From contig CP076546.1 in assembly GCA_018889975.1 (NCBI GenBank), forward strand, positions 806,001-870,000: a stretch of 64,000 nt of DNA, given 5' to 3'. This document shows positions 36,024 through 45,333 of this stretch, piece by piece; position 1 is the stretch's first letter; the number at the start of each line of letters is the position of its first letter. The notes beneath the pieces are model-generated. The model had not been told where the DNA came from and searched no databases. It saw only the letters and a list, made by a program, of their open reading frames with translations. Source of the DNA: Bacillus sp. NP157. Lineage in GTDB: Bacteria; Pseudomonadota; Gammaproteobacteria; Xanthomonadales; Rhodanobacteraceae. The translations under genes were made by a program, and so were the position numbers.

Positions 36024-38153
36024 ATGTTTTCCCGCGATCGCCGTCGCTTCCTGCAAGGTGCCGGCGGCACCGTCGCCGCTTCGCTGATCGCGCAGGGCTT
36101 CCCGGCGTCGATCGCGCGGGCCCTGGCCACGGCGCCGGACCGGCGCACGGGCAGCATCGCCGACGTCGGCCACGTGGTGATCCTCATGCAGGAAAACCGT
36201 TCGTTCGACCACTATTTCGGCAGCCTGCGCGGCGTGCGTGGGTTCAACGATCCGCGCGTGCTGGAACTCGGCAACGGCGACCCGGTGTGGAAGCAGCCAA
36301 CGACCGCGGCGCATACCAAATTCTGGAAGCCGCGTGGCACCGGCGCCGACACGGCGTGGGTCTACCCGTTCCACCTGGATACGCGGACGAGCGGCGACCA
36401 CCACGAAGGCACCGACCACGGCTGGAGCACCGGCCACGGCGCATGGAACCTCGGCCGCAACGATCGCTGGATCGAGCAGAAGCAGGACGTGCTCACCATG
36501 GCCTACCTGCGTCGCGACGACGCGGCGTTCCACTACGCGCTGGCCGATGCGTTCACCGTGTGCGACGCGTACCACGCCTCCGCCCTCGCCGATACCGCGA
36601 TCAACCGCATCTATCTGTGGAGCGGCACGTCCGATCCGTCCGGCCGCCTCGGCACGAAGCCGAACGGCCCGGGTAGCGAGGAGCGTGCGAATACCAATGG
36701 CTATACGTGGACGACGTACCCGGAGCGGCTGGAACAGGCCGGCGTCAGCTGGCGTGTGTACCAGGGTGGCACCGGCGAGCCTGGCTCGCCGACCGACAAC
36801 TACACCGACAATTCGCTGGAATTCTTCGCCGCCTACCAGGTGAAGGAAGGCGCCGACCCGGCAAGCGCGCTGGTGCGCAACGGCGTATCCACGCACACGC
36901 TGCGCGACCTGCACGACGACGTCGTGCACGACCGCCTGCCGCAGGTCAGCTGGATCGTCGCGCCGTACAAATACAGCGAACATCCGACCTCGTCGCCTGC
37001 CGATGGCGCCTTCTATATCCGTGCCGTGCTCGATGCACTCACGGCGAACAGCAAGGTCTGGAGCCGCACCGTGCTGTTCCTCAATTACGACGAGAACGAC
37101 GGTTTCTTCGACCACGTCGTGCCACCCGCGCCGCCACTGGCGAACGGGGAGGGCGGAAAAGTCTCCGACGCACTCGTGGCGAGCCTGCGCGACGAAGTGA
37201 TGGACCTGGACGCACATCCGCGCATCTCCAGCCCGCTGGTGCCCGGCAGCGATCCGAAGGGGCTGCAGCCGGTCGGCCTCGGCAACCGGGTACCGATGAT
37301 CGTGGTCTCGCCGTGGACCCGCGGCGGCTGGCTCTGCTCGGAAACCTTCGACCACACTTCGGTGCTGCGCTTTCTCGAAACCCGCTTCGGCGTGCATGAG
37401 CCGAACATCAGCGACTGGCGCCGCGCCATCTGTGGCGACCTCACCAGCTGCTTCGACTTCGCCGGTCGCCACGACGACCACGTGCCCACCATCGCCGTAC
37501 CACGCGGCTCGGACGGCAAGGCGCCGATCGCGGTGCCCGCCGCGCAGGCGATGCCGACGCAGGAACCCGGCCAGCGTCCCGCGCGTGCGCTCGGCTACGG
37601 CTTCAGCGTCGAGCATCGACTGGAAGGCGGCGCAAGCCACCTGGCCTTCGCCAACACCGGCACGCTCGGCACCGCCTTCATGGTCTACGACGGCCTCGAC
37701 CGCGACGCACCGCCACGCCGCTATGCCGTAGCGGCCGGCGATCGGCTGGAGGATGCGTGGAAGGTGCGGGAGAAGGGCGACGGCTATAGCCGGCGTATCC
37801 ACGGGCCGAATGGCTACTTCGCCGCGCTGCGAGGATTCGCCGACGACACCCTGGAAGTCGTGGTCCGCGGCGTGCCCGGCGAGCGACGGGTCGAAGTCGC
37901 TATCACCAGCACGGCGGCCGTCCGCACCGCATGTCGCGTGGCGCAGGCCTATGCCGAGCCCAGCGCCGAACCCAACGCCGAACCGCAACACGTCAACGTC
38001 GACCCCGGCAGCACGGCGAAGGTCACGTTCGACCTTACCCAGGCAGCGGGTTGGTACGACATCACGGTCACTACGCCGGAAGCACCGCGCTATCTGCGTC
38101 GCTTTGCCGGGCACCATGAGGATGGCCGGCCTTCGATGAGCGATCCGGGGTGA
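36024..38153 (+). CDS. Tat-exported phospholipase C (phosphocholine-type)
   Basis: 709 residues. Twin-arginine signal SRDRRRFLQGAGG then AASLIAQGFPASIARA. The phosphoesterase domain starts VGHVVILMQENRSFDHYFGS and includes FLNYDENDGFFDHV and SPWTRGGW. Two C-terminal DUF756 domains (about 505-600 and 610-700) are present. This is the layout of Pseudomonas PlcH/PlcN, which release phosphocholine or phosphoethanolamine from phospholipids or sphingomyelin outside the inner membrane. No PlcR-like chaperone follows. It is co-oriented with the phosphatase gene and probably co-transcribed. Confidence 0.93.
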   Translation: MFSRDRRRFLQGAGGTVAASLIAQGFPASIARALATAPDRRTGSIADVGHVVILMQENRSFDHYFGSLRGVRGFNDPRVLELGNGDPVWKQPTTAAHTKFWKPRGTGADTAWVYPFHLDTRTSGDHHEGTDHGWSTGHGAWNLGRNDRWIEQKQDVLTMAYLRRDDAAFHYALADAFTVCDAYHASALADTAINRIYLWSGTSDPSGRLGTKPNGPGSEERANTNGYTWTTYPERLEQAGVSWRVYQGGTGEPGSPTDNYTDNSLEFFAAYQVKEGADPASALVRNGVSTHTLRDLHDDVVHDRLPQVSWIVAPYKYSEHPTSSPADGAFYIRAVLDALTANSKVWSRTVLFLNYDENDGFFDHVVPPAPPLANGEGGKVSDALVASLRDEVMDLDAHPRISSPLVPGSDPKGLQPVGLGNRVPMIVVSPWTRGGWLCSETFDHTSVLRFLETRFGVHEPNISDWRRAICGDLTSCFDFAGRHDDHVPTIAVPRGSDGKAPIAVPAAQAMPTQEPGQRPARALGYGFSVEHRLEGGASHLAFANTGTLGTAFMVYDGLDRDAPPRRYAVAAGDRLEDAWKVREKGDGYSRRIHGPNGYFAALRGFADDTLEVVVRGVPGERRVEVAITSTAAVRTACRVAQAYAEPSAEPNAEPQHVNVDPGSTAKVTFDLTQAAGWYDITVTTPEAPRYLRRFAGHHEDGRPSMSDPG

Positions 38154-38216
38154 AAGCGGTTTGCGATTCGTGTCCCGGCATTCCAGTCTACAGCCGGGCC
38201 GACACTCACATGGTAT

Positions 38217-38654
38217 TCACGGGCTGGCGCGCTCAGGTTCGACCGATGCCGAGAAATAGCTGACCACATCCTTGCTGAGATACAGGTAGCCAGCAATAGC
38301 CGCAGTCAACAAGGCTACGAATAGAGATGTGGGTACGGACAGCGGCACGTCGATGTGTAGCAGTCGGGGCCCTACGTAAACGGCGGTAGCCATGAGCACC
38401 CATCCCGCGACATGGACGGAGCGCCCGTTGCGGGATCGCAGCAAGAACTGGACGGAAGACACGCCAAGGGCGATGGCGCTCGGGATAAGGATTGCGGCGA
38501 GACCACTCTGCCAGAGGATGCCTGGACGAATCGTCTGGCCAAAAACGTCTACGCCGCCCGACAACATCTGGCTCAAGGGGATCAGGCAACCTGCCAGGCC
38601 GCCAAGGGTCAGCAGTCGAAGGATTCGGGGCATCGAGGAAAAGCGATCCATCAT
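38217..38654 (-). CDS. Small integral membrane protein, unknown function
   Basis: 145 residues with four hydrophobic segments: LLTLGGLAGCLIPLSQML, GLAAILIPSAIALGVSSVQF, VAGWVLMATAVYVGPRLL and SLFVALLTAAIAGYLYL. CAGGAG stands seven bases before the ATG. Codon use is less GC-biased than the housekeeping genes, suggesting a faster-evolving or acquired gene. No family recognised. Confidence 0.65.
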   Translation of the reverse strand: MMDRFSSMPRILRLLTLGGLAGCLIPLSQMLSGGVDVFGQTIRPGILWQSGLAAILIPSAIALGVSSVQFLLRSRNGRSVHVAGWVLMATAVYVGPRLLHIDVPLSVPTSLFVALLTAAIAGYLYLSKDVVSYFSASVEPERASP

Positions 38655-38763
38655 TTCCAGCTCCTGAATGGGCTTGATGCCCCAGCAATTCAGCTTTCAC
38701 CGACCGGGTCAACGGCAGTCACTGAAGCAAGTGCCGGTATTAGAGATCCCGGCAGTGCTAATT

Positions 38764-40275
38764 TCAACGATGCGCCACCTGCGCCTCCGCCGCCGAAACA
38801 CCCCGTAGCGCCCCTGCGCGCCCCGGCGCCTGTTCCAGCGATGCACGGAACGCCACCAACGCAAGCGCGGGCTGCTTCTGTTCCAGCAAGAGCTCGCCCA
38901 GCTGCTCGCGTGCCGGCACGATCGGCCCCGGCGTGACCGGACGCTTTTCCACGGCATCTTCGGCATCCGCGGCGCGCGTCAACATCGCCTTCGCCGCCGA
39001 AGCGTTCCCCGCGGCCTGGTCAGTCCAGGCGGTAACTTCCATGCCCAGAACCCGTGTCTGGGTCGCCCAGTAGTCATCCCCGGCGGCCGTGAGTTGAGCC
39101 GCGATCGCGTCGAGCTTCGCGGCCTGAGCACGCGCGTCGTCCGCGTGGCCGCCCCGTGCCAGGCCCAGGCCTTTCGACCACACGGCAATCGCGACCACCG
39201 AGGAAGGCGCGCCCGCGAGCGGCTCGATGGACGCTGCCGCCGACCAGTCCTGCTGCTCGACCGCGACCCGGATCGGCATGGCCATCGCCGCGTACGCGAT
39301 GGCGAAGTTGTCCATATCCAGGTTGGGCAGCGCTTTAGCCGCCGTGACGACACCACGCGCCTCGGCGACATGGCCCGTCTGCAGGTAGGCATAGACGAGG
39401 TAGTCCATAGCATGCAGCTCGCCCATCGCGTCGCCGTGCGTCTGCGCCGCCTTCTCCGACGCGAGGTTCGAGCGGATCGAGTCATCCCACAGCCCCAGCC
39501 GCGTGAAGATATGCGAAGGCATGTGCAGCGCATGCGGCGCCGACGGCGCGATGCTCGCGTACTTCCGCGCCGCGGGCAGTCCCCGCTGGGCCAGCTCCGC
39601 GCTGTCGCACGCGTGGATCAGGTAATGGGCGATACCCGGATGATCGGGCCAGCGCGCGAACAGCGGCTCCAGGATCGCCACCGCCTGCTTCTGCCGCGCA
39701 TGGGTCTTATCCGACATCGGCGCATCCGCCAACAACGCCACCGTGTAAAACACCTGCGCCTCGACATCCTGCGGATAAGCCTTCGCCACCTGCGCCATCG
39801 CCTGCTCGTAAGCCAGCGTCCGCTGCCCCGGCTTCAACGCCGGATCCACCTTGAACAATTGCGACAACGCCTGGATATAACCCCGCTCCCGTGCATCGCC
39901 CCCTGCAAGCCGCAGGGCCTCCTGCATCTCCTTCTGCCCCTCCGCAAACGTCTCCGGCGGCAACGCCGGCTGCCACACCGGATGGAAATACGTCATCGCG
40001 ACCCCCCAATGCGCCATCGCACAGGACGGATCCTTCGCCGCCACCTCCCTGAACGCCTGCGTCGCCGGCCCATAGGCAAACGAATGCAACAACGCCACCG
40101 CCCGATCAAACGACGCCTGCGAGCCCGCCGCACACGAAATCGGAAACGACACCTTCCCCAGCTTCTCCGGCACCCCATGGTCATGCATATCCATGTCCAT
40201 CCCCCGCGCAGGACACGAATTGGCAGCACCCACGAGACAGGCAGCGAGCAACAGGGGGCGAAGGCGATAGGGCAT
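38764..40275 (-). CDS. Exported TPR-repeat protein
   Basis: 503 residues with a signal peptide ending near CPARG. A His/Met-rich patch GMDMDMHDHG follows the signal and could bind metal. The rest is built of helical TPR-like repeats (ALLHSFAYGPATQAFREVAA, LAYEQAMAQVAKAYPQDVEA, AHYLIHACDSAELAQRGLPA). Similar soluble TPR proteins occur widely in proteobacteria with unknown function. It stands alone between the small membrane protein and a repeat-rich gap. Confidence 0.78.
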   Translation of the reverse strand: MPYRLRPLLLAACLVGAANSCPARGMDMDMHDHGVPEKLGKVSFPISCAAGSQASFDRAVALLHSFAYGPATQAFREVAAKDPSCAMAHWGVAMTYFHPVWQPALPPETFAEGQKEMQEALRLAGGDARERGYIQALSQLFKVDPALKPGQRTLAYEQAMAQVAKAYPQDVEAQVFYTVALLADAPMSDKTHARQKQAVAILEPLFARWPDHPGIAHYLIHACDSAELAQRGLPAARKYASIAPSAPHALHMPSHIFTRLGLWDDSIRSNLASEKAAQTHGDAMGELHAMDYLVYAYLQTGHVAEARGVVTAAKALPNLDMDNFAIAYAAMAMPIRVAVEQQDWSAAASIEPLAGAPSSVVAIAVWSKGLGLARGGHADDARAQAAKLDAIAAQLTAAGDDYWATQTRVLGMEVTAWTDQAAGNASAAKAMLTRAADAEDAVEKRPVTPGPIVPAREQLGELLLEQKQPALALVAFRASLEQAPGRAGALRGVSAAEAQVAHR

Positions 40276-40754
40276 GTCTGGATCCTTCAGGTGGGCAGGC
40301 TTGCGGGCCGTAGAACCTTACGCCGGGGTGGAGGGGGTGGGTATTTGTCTTATGGCTATGGGTGCGGGATGAAGTTCGATGGGATGGAATTGGATGGGTC
40401 GCGTGGCTTGGACGCGGTTCGGCGGGCGGCTGCGTTCCGGTGTCGCCCGTTCGCGCGCAGGCGCGCTCCTACATGGGCTGGGCGGGGTGCGAGAGCAGGC
40501 CTCGGGGGCCACCCTCGAGGCGAGTTCCGCACAAGCGAGCGCCCGTAGGGCAATAAGTACATGGGCCGCGGCTGCGGCCACCCTTATCGAGCGCGGAGGA
40601 CCTGTCTGAGCAGCGAGGGTGGCCGCCGAGGCCTGATCCTGCGACCACGCCCGCGCGCCGCGCAGAGGTCGTCCCCCGAAGCCCCAGCAGATCGCAGGCG
40701 GTAACGGGTAAGCGAGGCTATACTCCACGGTCAGTCCTAGAAAAGCACCGCGCC
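40276..40754. repeat. Intergenic REP and 138-bp element E, then prmB promoter
   Basis: No gene seen. REP in minus orientation at 40451-40472. Element E spans 40497-40634 in minus orientation. Its arm ends are AGGCC with GGCCT, replacing AGCCC with GGGCT of other copies, so pairing is kept; one mismatch lies within the arms. TATACT at 40719-40724 is a candidate -10 for prmB. Confidence 0.85.
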
Positions 40755-41675
40755 GTGACCAGCGAACTCACCTCCATCATCGATTTCATCCGATACGGCG
40801 CCAGCCGCTTCTCGGCCGCCGGGCTCACCTTCGGGCACAGCCACGACAATCCGATCGACGAGGCCACCCACCTGGTCCTGGCCGTACTACACCTCCCGCC
40901 CGACCTGCCGCCCGCCTACGGCGCCGGCAAACTGGTCGCCGAAGAACGCGAAAAAGTCCTCGCGCTCATCGAAAAACGCATCGTCGAACGCGTCCCGGTC
41001 GCCTACCTCGTCGGCGAAACCTGGTTCGCCGGACTCAAGTTCAAGAGCGACCGCCGCGCCCTCGTGCCGCGCTCGCCCATCGCCGAACTGATCGAAAGCG
41101 GCTTCAACCCCTGGCTCGACGACCGCCACGTCGAACGCGCCCTCGACCTGTGCACCGGCTCCGGCTGCATCGGCATCGCCATGGCCGAGTACAACCCGCA
41201 CTGGCAGGTCGACATCGTCGACATCAGCGACGACGCCCTGGCCCTCGCCAACGAAAACATCGCCTACCAGCACGTCGAAGAGCGCGTCCGCGCCGTCAAG
41301 TCCGACCTGTTCTCCGGCGTCAAGGGCGAGGTCTACGACCTCATCGTGTCCAACCCGCCGTACGTCACCAACGACGAATACGCCGCGATGCCGGCCGAAT
41401 ATAGCCATGAACCGGTCCTCGGCCTGACATCCGGCGATGATGGACTGGACATCACGCTGCGCATCCTGGACGAAGCCGCCGACCACCTCAGCGAAGATGG
41501 CTTGCTGATCGTCGAGGTGGGCGACAGCGAACATGCCCTGGTCAACCTGCTGCCGCGCCTGCCGTTCGTGTGGCTGGAATTCAAGGTCGGCCAGATGGGC
41601 ATCTTCGCCCTCGAACGCCGCGACCTGGTCGAGCACGCAGCGGACATCGCCGCCGCGCGCGCCGCGAGAAACTAA
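40755..41675 (+). CDS. prmB: Ribosomal protein L3 glutamine methyltransferase PrmB
   Basis: 306 residues from GTG. It transfers a methyl group from SAM to a glutamine of ribosomal protein L3. An N-terminal helical domain is followed by a Rossmann methyltransferase domain with the SAM loop [14 protein letters not shown] and the Gln-methyltransferase motif SNPPYVTN. PrmB rather than PrmC is indicated by [12 protein letters not shown] at the start and by [20 protein letters not shown]. It is followed by aroC after 17 bp, a common pairing in gammaproteobacteria. Confidence 0.94.
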   Translation: MTSELTSIIDFIRYGASRFSAAGLTFGHSHDNPIDEATHLVLAVLHLPPDLPPAYGAGKLVAEEREKVLALIEKRIVERVPVAYLVGETWFAGLKFKSDRRALVPRSPIAELIESGFNPWLDDRHVERALDLCTGSGCIGIAMAEYNPHWQVDIVDISDDALALANENIAYQHVEERVRAVKSDLFSGVKGEVYDLIVSNPPYVTNDEYAAMPAEYSHEPVLGLTSGDDGLDITLRILDEAADHLSEDGLLIVEVGDSEHALVNLLPRLPFVWLEFKVGQMGIFALERRDLVEHAADIAAARAARN

Positions 41676-41692
41676 AACCCAACGGAAGTACC

Positions 41693-42796
41693 GTGTCCTC
41701 CAATACGTTCGGCAAGCTTCTCTCCGTCACAACCTTCGGCGAAAGCCACGGCCCCGCGATCGGGTGCGTGGTCGACGGTTGTCCCCCCGGCCTGCCGCTG
41801 GACGCGGACGAGTTCCGCGCCGACCTCGAGCGGCGCGCCACCGGCCGCTCGCGACACACCTCGCAGCGCCGCGAGGCGGACGAGATCGAGATCCTCTCGG
41901 GCGTGTACGAGGGTGTCACCACCGGTACGCCCATCGCGTTGCTGATCCGCAACACCGATGCGCGGTCGAAGGACTACGGCAACATCCTCGACACGTTCCG
42001 CCCCGGCCACGCCGACTACACCTACTGGCAGAAGTACGGCGTGCGCGACCCCCGCGGTGGCGGCCGCTCGTCGGCCCGCGAAACCACCATGCGCGTGGCC
42101 GCCGGCGTGATCGCCAAGAAGTGGCTGGCCCAGCGCCACGGCGTCACCGTGCAGGGCCACGTCAGCCAGATCGGCGAGGTCACCCCGCGTGGCTTCGACC
42201 CCGGCGCCATCGAAACCAGCCCGTTCTTCTGGCCGGATGCCGCCCAGGTGCCCGAGCTCGAGGCCTACATGGATGCCCTGCGCAAGTCGGGCGATTCGGT
42301 GGGCGCGAAGGTCACCGTGGTCGCCGACGGCGTGCCGGCAGGGTGGGGCGAGCCGATCTACGGCAAGCTCGACGGCGAACTGGCCGCGGCGATGATGTCG
42401 ATCAACGCGGTCAAGGGCGTCGAGATCGGCGACGGCTTCGCCGCCGTGGCCCAGCGCGGCACCCAGCACCGCGACGAGATCACCGCGCAGGGTTTCCTTT
42501 CCAACCACGCCGGCGGCATCCTCGGTGGCATCGCCACGGGCCAGCCCGTCGTCGTCTCCATGGCCTTCAAGCCCACCTCCAGCGTGCTGATCCCCGGTCG
42601 CAGCGTCGACCGCGCGGGCCAGGCCACCGAAGTGGTCACGAAAGGCCGGCATGATCCGTGTGTCGGGATCCGCGCCGTGCCCATCGCCGAGGCCATGCTG
42701 GCCATCGTGCTGATGGACCAGGCCCTGCGCCACCAGGCCCAGTGCGGCGACGTGGGGCCGGTCGCCCCGCGCATCCCCGGCACGGTCCAGGAGTAA
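41693..42796 (+). CDS. aroC: Chorismate synthase
   Basis: 367 residues from GTG at 41693. It makes chorismate from EPSP with reduced FMN, the last shikimate-pathway step, feeding the trp genes farther on. Signatures [55 protein letters not shown] and [19 protein letters not shown] are present. The upstream in-frame extension overlaps prmB and is not used; GGAAG precedes the GTG. The next gene starts immediately after its TAA. Confidence 0.96.
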   Translation: MSSNTFGKLLSVTTFGESHGPAIGCVVDGCPPGLPLDADEFRADLERRATGRSRHTSQRREADEIEILSGVYEGVTTGTPIALLIRNTDARSKDYGNILDTFRPGHADYTYWQKYGVRDPRGGGRSSARETTMRVAAGVIAKKWLAQRHGVTVQGHVSQIGEVTPRGFDPGAIETSPFFWPDAAQVPELEAYMDALRKSGDSVGAKVTVVADGVPAGWGEPIYGKLDGELAAAMMSINAVKGVEIGDGFAAVAQRGTQHRDEITAQGFLSNHAGGILGGIATGQPVVVSMAFKPTSSVLIPGRSVDRAGQATEVVTKGRHDPCVGIRAVPIAEAMLAIVLMDQALRHQAQCGDVGPVAPRIPGTVQE

Positions 42797-43798
42797 ATGA
42801 TGAGCAAGCCGAAGGTCTGGGTCTCCCGGCCATTCTTCCCCGACATCGTCGACCGCCTGCGCGAGCATTTCGACGTCAGCGCCGAAGCGACCGAGCGGCC
42901 GTTCTCGGCCGAGGAACTGAGCGCCCGCCTGGCCGATGCCGACGCCGCGATCGTCGGCCTGGCCGACCGGATCGACGCCAGCGTGCTGGCGAAGGCGCCG
43001 AAGCTGCGCTTCGTGGCCAACCTCGGGGTGGGCTACAACAACCTCGACCTCGATGCCCTCACCGAAGCCGGTGTCGGCGCGTCGAACACCCCGGACGTCC
43101 TCAACGAAACCGTCGCCGACTACGCCTGGGCGCTGATGCTGGCCGCCGCGCGCCGGGTCGGCGAAGCCGAGCGCTGGCTGCGCGACGGGCAGTGGAAGGG
43201 CTCGCGCTTCGAAGGCTGGCTGGGCGCCGACGTGCACGGCAAGACCATCGGCATCCTCGGCATGGGCCGGATCGGCCAGGCCATCGCCCGGCGTGCGCTG
43301 GGCTTCCGCGCGACCGTGATCTACCACAACCGTTCGCGGCTGGACGCGGCGATCGAACGGGAATGCGGTGCCAGCTACGTCGACAAGGCCACGCTGCTCG
43401 CCCAGTCCGACCACCTGGTGCTGGTGCTGCCGTTCACCCCGGCCAACCGCCACGCGATCGGCGAAGCCGAACTCGCGGCGATGAAGCGGACGGCCACGCT
43501 GACCAATATCGCCCGCGGTGGCATCGTCGACGACGCGGCCCTGGCCCGCGCCCTGGCCGCCGGGACCATCGCGTCCGCGGCGCTGGATGTGTTCGAAGGC
43601 GAGCCGCAGGTGCACCCGGCCCTGCTCGAACTCGAAAATATCGTGCTCAGTCCGCACATCGCAAGCGCAAGTCGCGACACACGTCGCGATATGGCGGCGC
43701 TGGCTGTGGACAATGTGCTGGCGGCGTTCGGGCATGGTCCTCACGCCGGCCAGCCACCCTCGATCCTCAATCCGGGTGTGCTGGCCGACGCCAGCTGA
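42797..43798 (+). CDS. D-isomer-specific 2-hydroxyacid dehydrogenase (glyoxylate/hydroxypyruvate reductase-like)
   Basis: 333 residues. The NAD(P)-binding motif is GILGMGRIGQAIA, with HNRS after beta-2 favouring NADP. The catalytic residues fall in NIARGGIVDD (Arg), the Glu of DVFEGEPQV, and the His of SPHIASAS. Closest in pattern to GhrB/GyaR-type reductases of glyoxylate and hydroxypyruvate. Two ATGs in tandem directly follow the aroC stop, so translation is probably coupled. Exact substrate uncertain. Confidence 0.9.
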   Translation: MMSKPKVWVSRPFFPDIVDRLREHFDVSAEATERPFSAEELSARLADADAAIVGLADRIDASVLAKAPKLRFVANLGVGYNNLDLDALTEAGVGASNTPDVLNETVADYAWALMLAAARRVGEAERWLRDGQWKGSRFEGWLGADVHGKTIGILGMGRIGQAIARRALGFRATVIYHNRSRLDAAIERECGASYVDKATLLAQSDHLVLVLPFTPANRHAIGEAELAAMKRTATLTNIARGGIVDDAALARALAAGTIASAALDVFEGEPQVHPALLELENIVLSPHIASASRDTRRDMAALAVDNVLAAFGHGPHAGQPPSILNPGVLADAS

Positions 43799-43826
43799 CC
43801 CTCTACCCACGTCAACAAGAGCGAAG

Positions 43827-44854
<1,028 letters not shown>

Positions 44855-44855
<1 letters not shown>

Positions 44856-45145
44856 TGAACCGCCGCGCCGTCCTCGCTTGGCTGTGCCTGCTGCTGTCGC
44901 CCCTGGCGTCGGCGGCGGGGCAGGTCGGTGCGAAGGCGGCGCGGGCCGATACACCCGAGGTGGCCCGCGCGAAGCTCGACGCGACGCAAGGGCAGGCCCA
45001 GGCCGAAGGCCGCAACGTGCAGGACCTGAAAAAACGGGTCGACACGCTGGAGACCCATTCGAAGGCCTCGAAGAAAGCCCTCGAGGAACGCGACCGGAAG
45101 ATCGCGGAGCTGGAACGGCAGCTGGAAGCCGAGCAACACCCGTAG
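44855..45145 (+). CDS. Small exported coiled-coil protein
   Basis: 96 residues. The signal peptide MNRRAVLAWLCLLLSPLASA is followed by a Lys/Glu/Gln-rich heptad region (VQDLKKRVDTLETHSKASKK, ERDRKIAELERQLEAEQ) predicted to form a coiled coil. It starts on the last base of asd's TAA and precedes fimV, whose own middle is also coiled coil. Perhaps a periplasmic accessory to FimV or the cell wall, but this rests on position only. Confidence 0.7.
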
Positions 45146-45333
45146 CGGCCCCTGGCCTCTATGGAACATGTAAGGGGGGCGTGTACAGGCCTCGCGACGG
45201 AATCAAGCTTGTCGCGTAAATGCCCGTAGGCGCTATTGTTAGTTGTTGCTGGGGTGCTTTACAGTGGCGCCTTCGCGGCTGACCGTCCGGCAGAGGCGGG
45301 CCGCCAGCATGATTTGTTCGGGGGATGCCACTG

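Noticed and set aside
45325-45333. Earlier ATG as the fimV start
   Set aside because: GGGGG lies directly against it, while the same GGGGG is well spaced for ATG 45334, which also begins a normal signal peptide.
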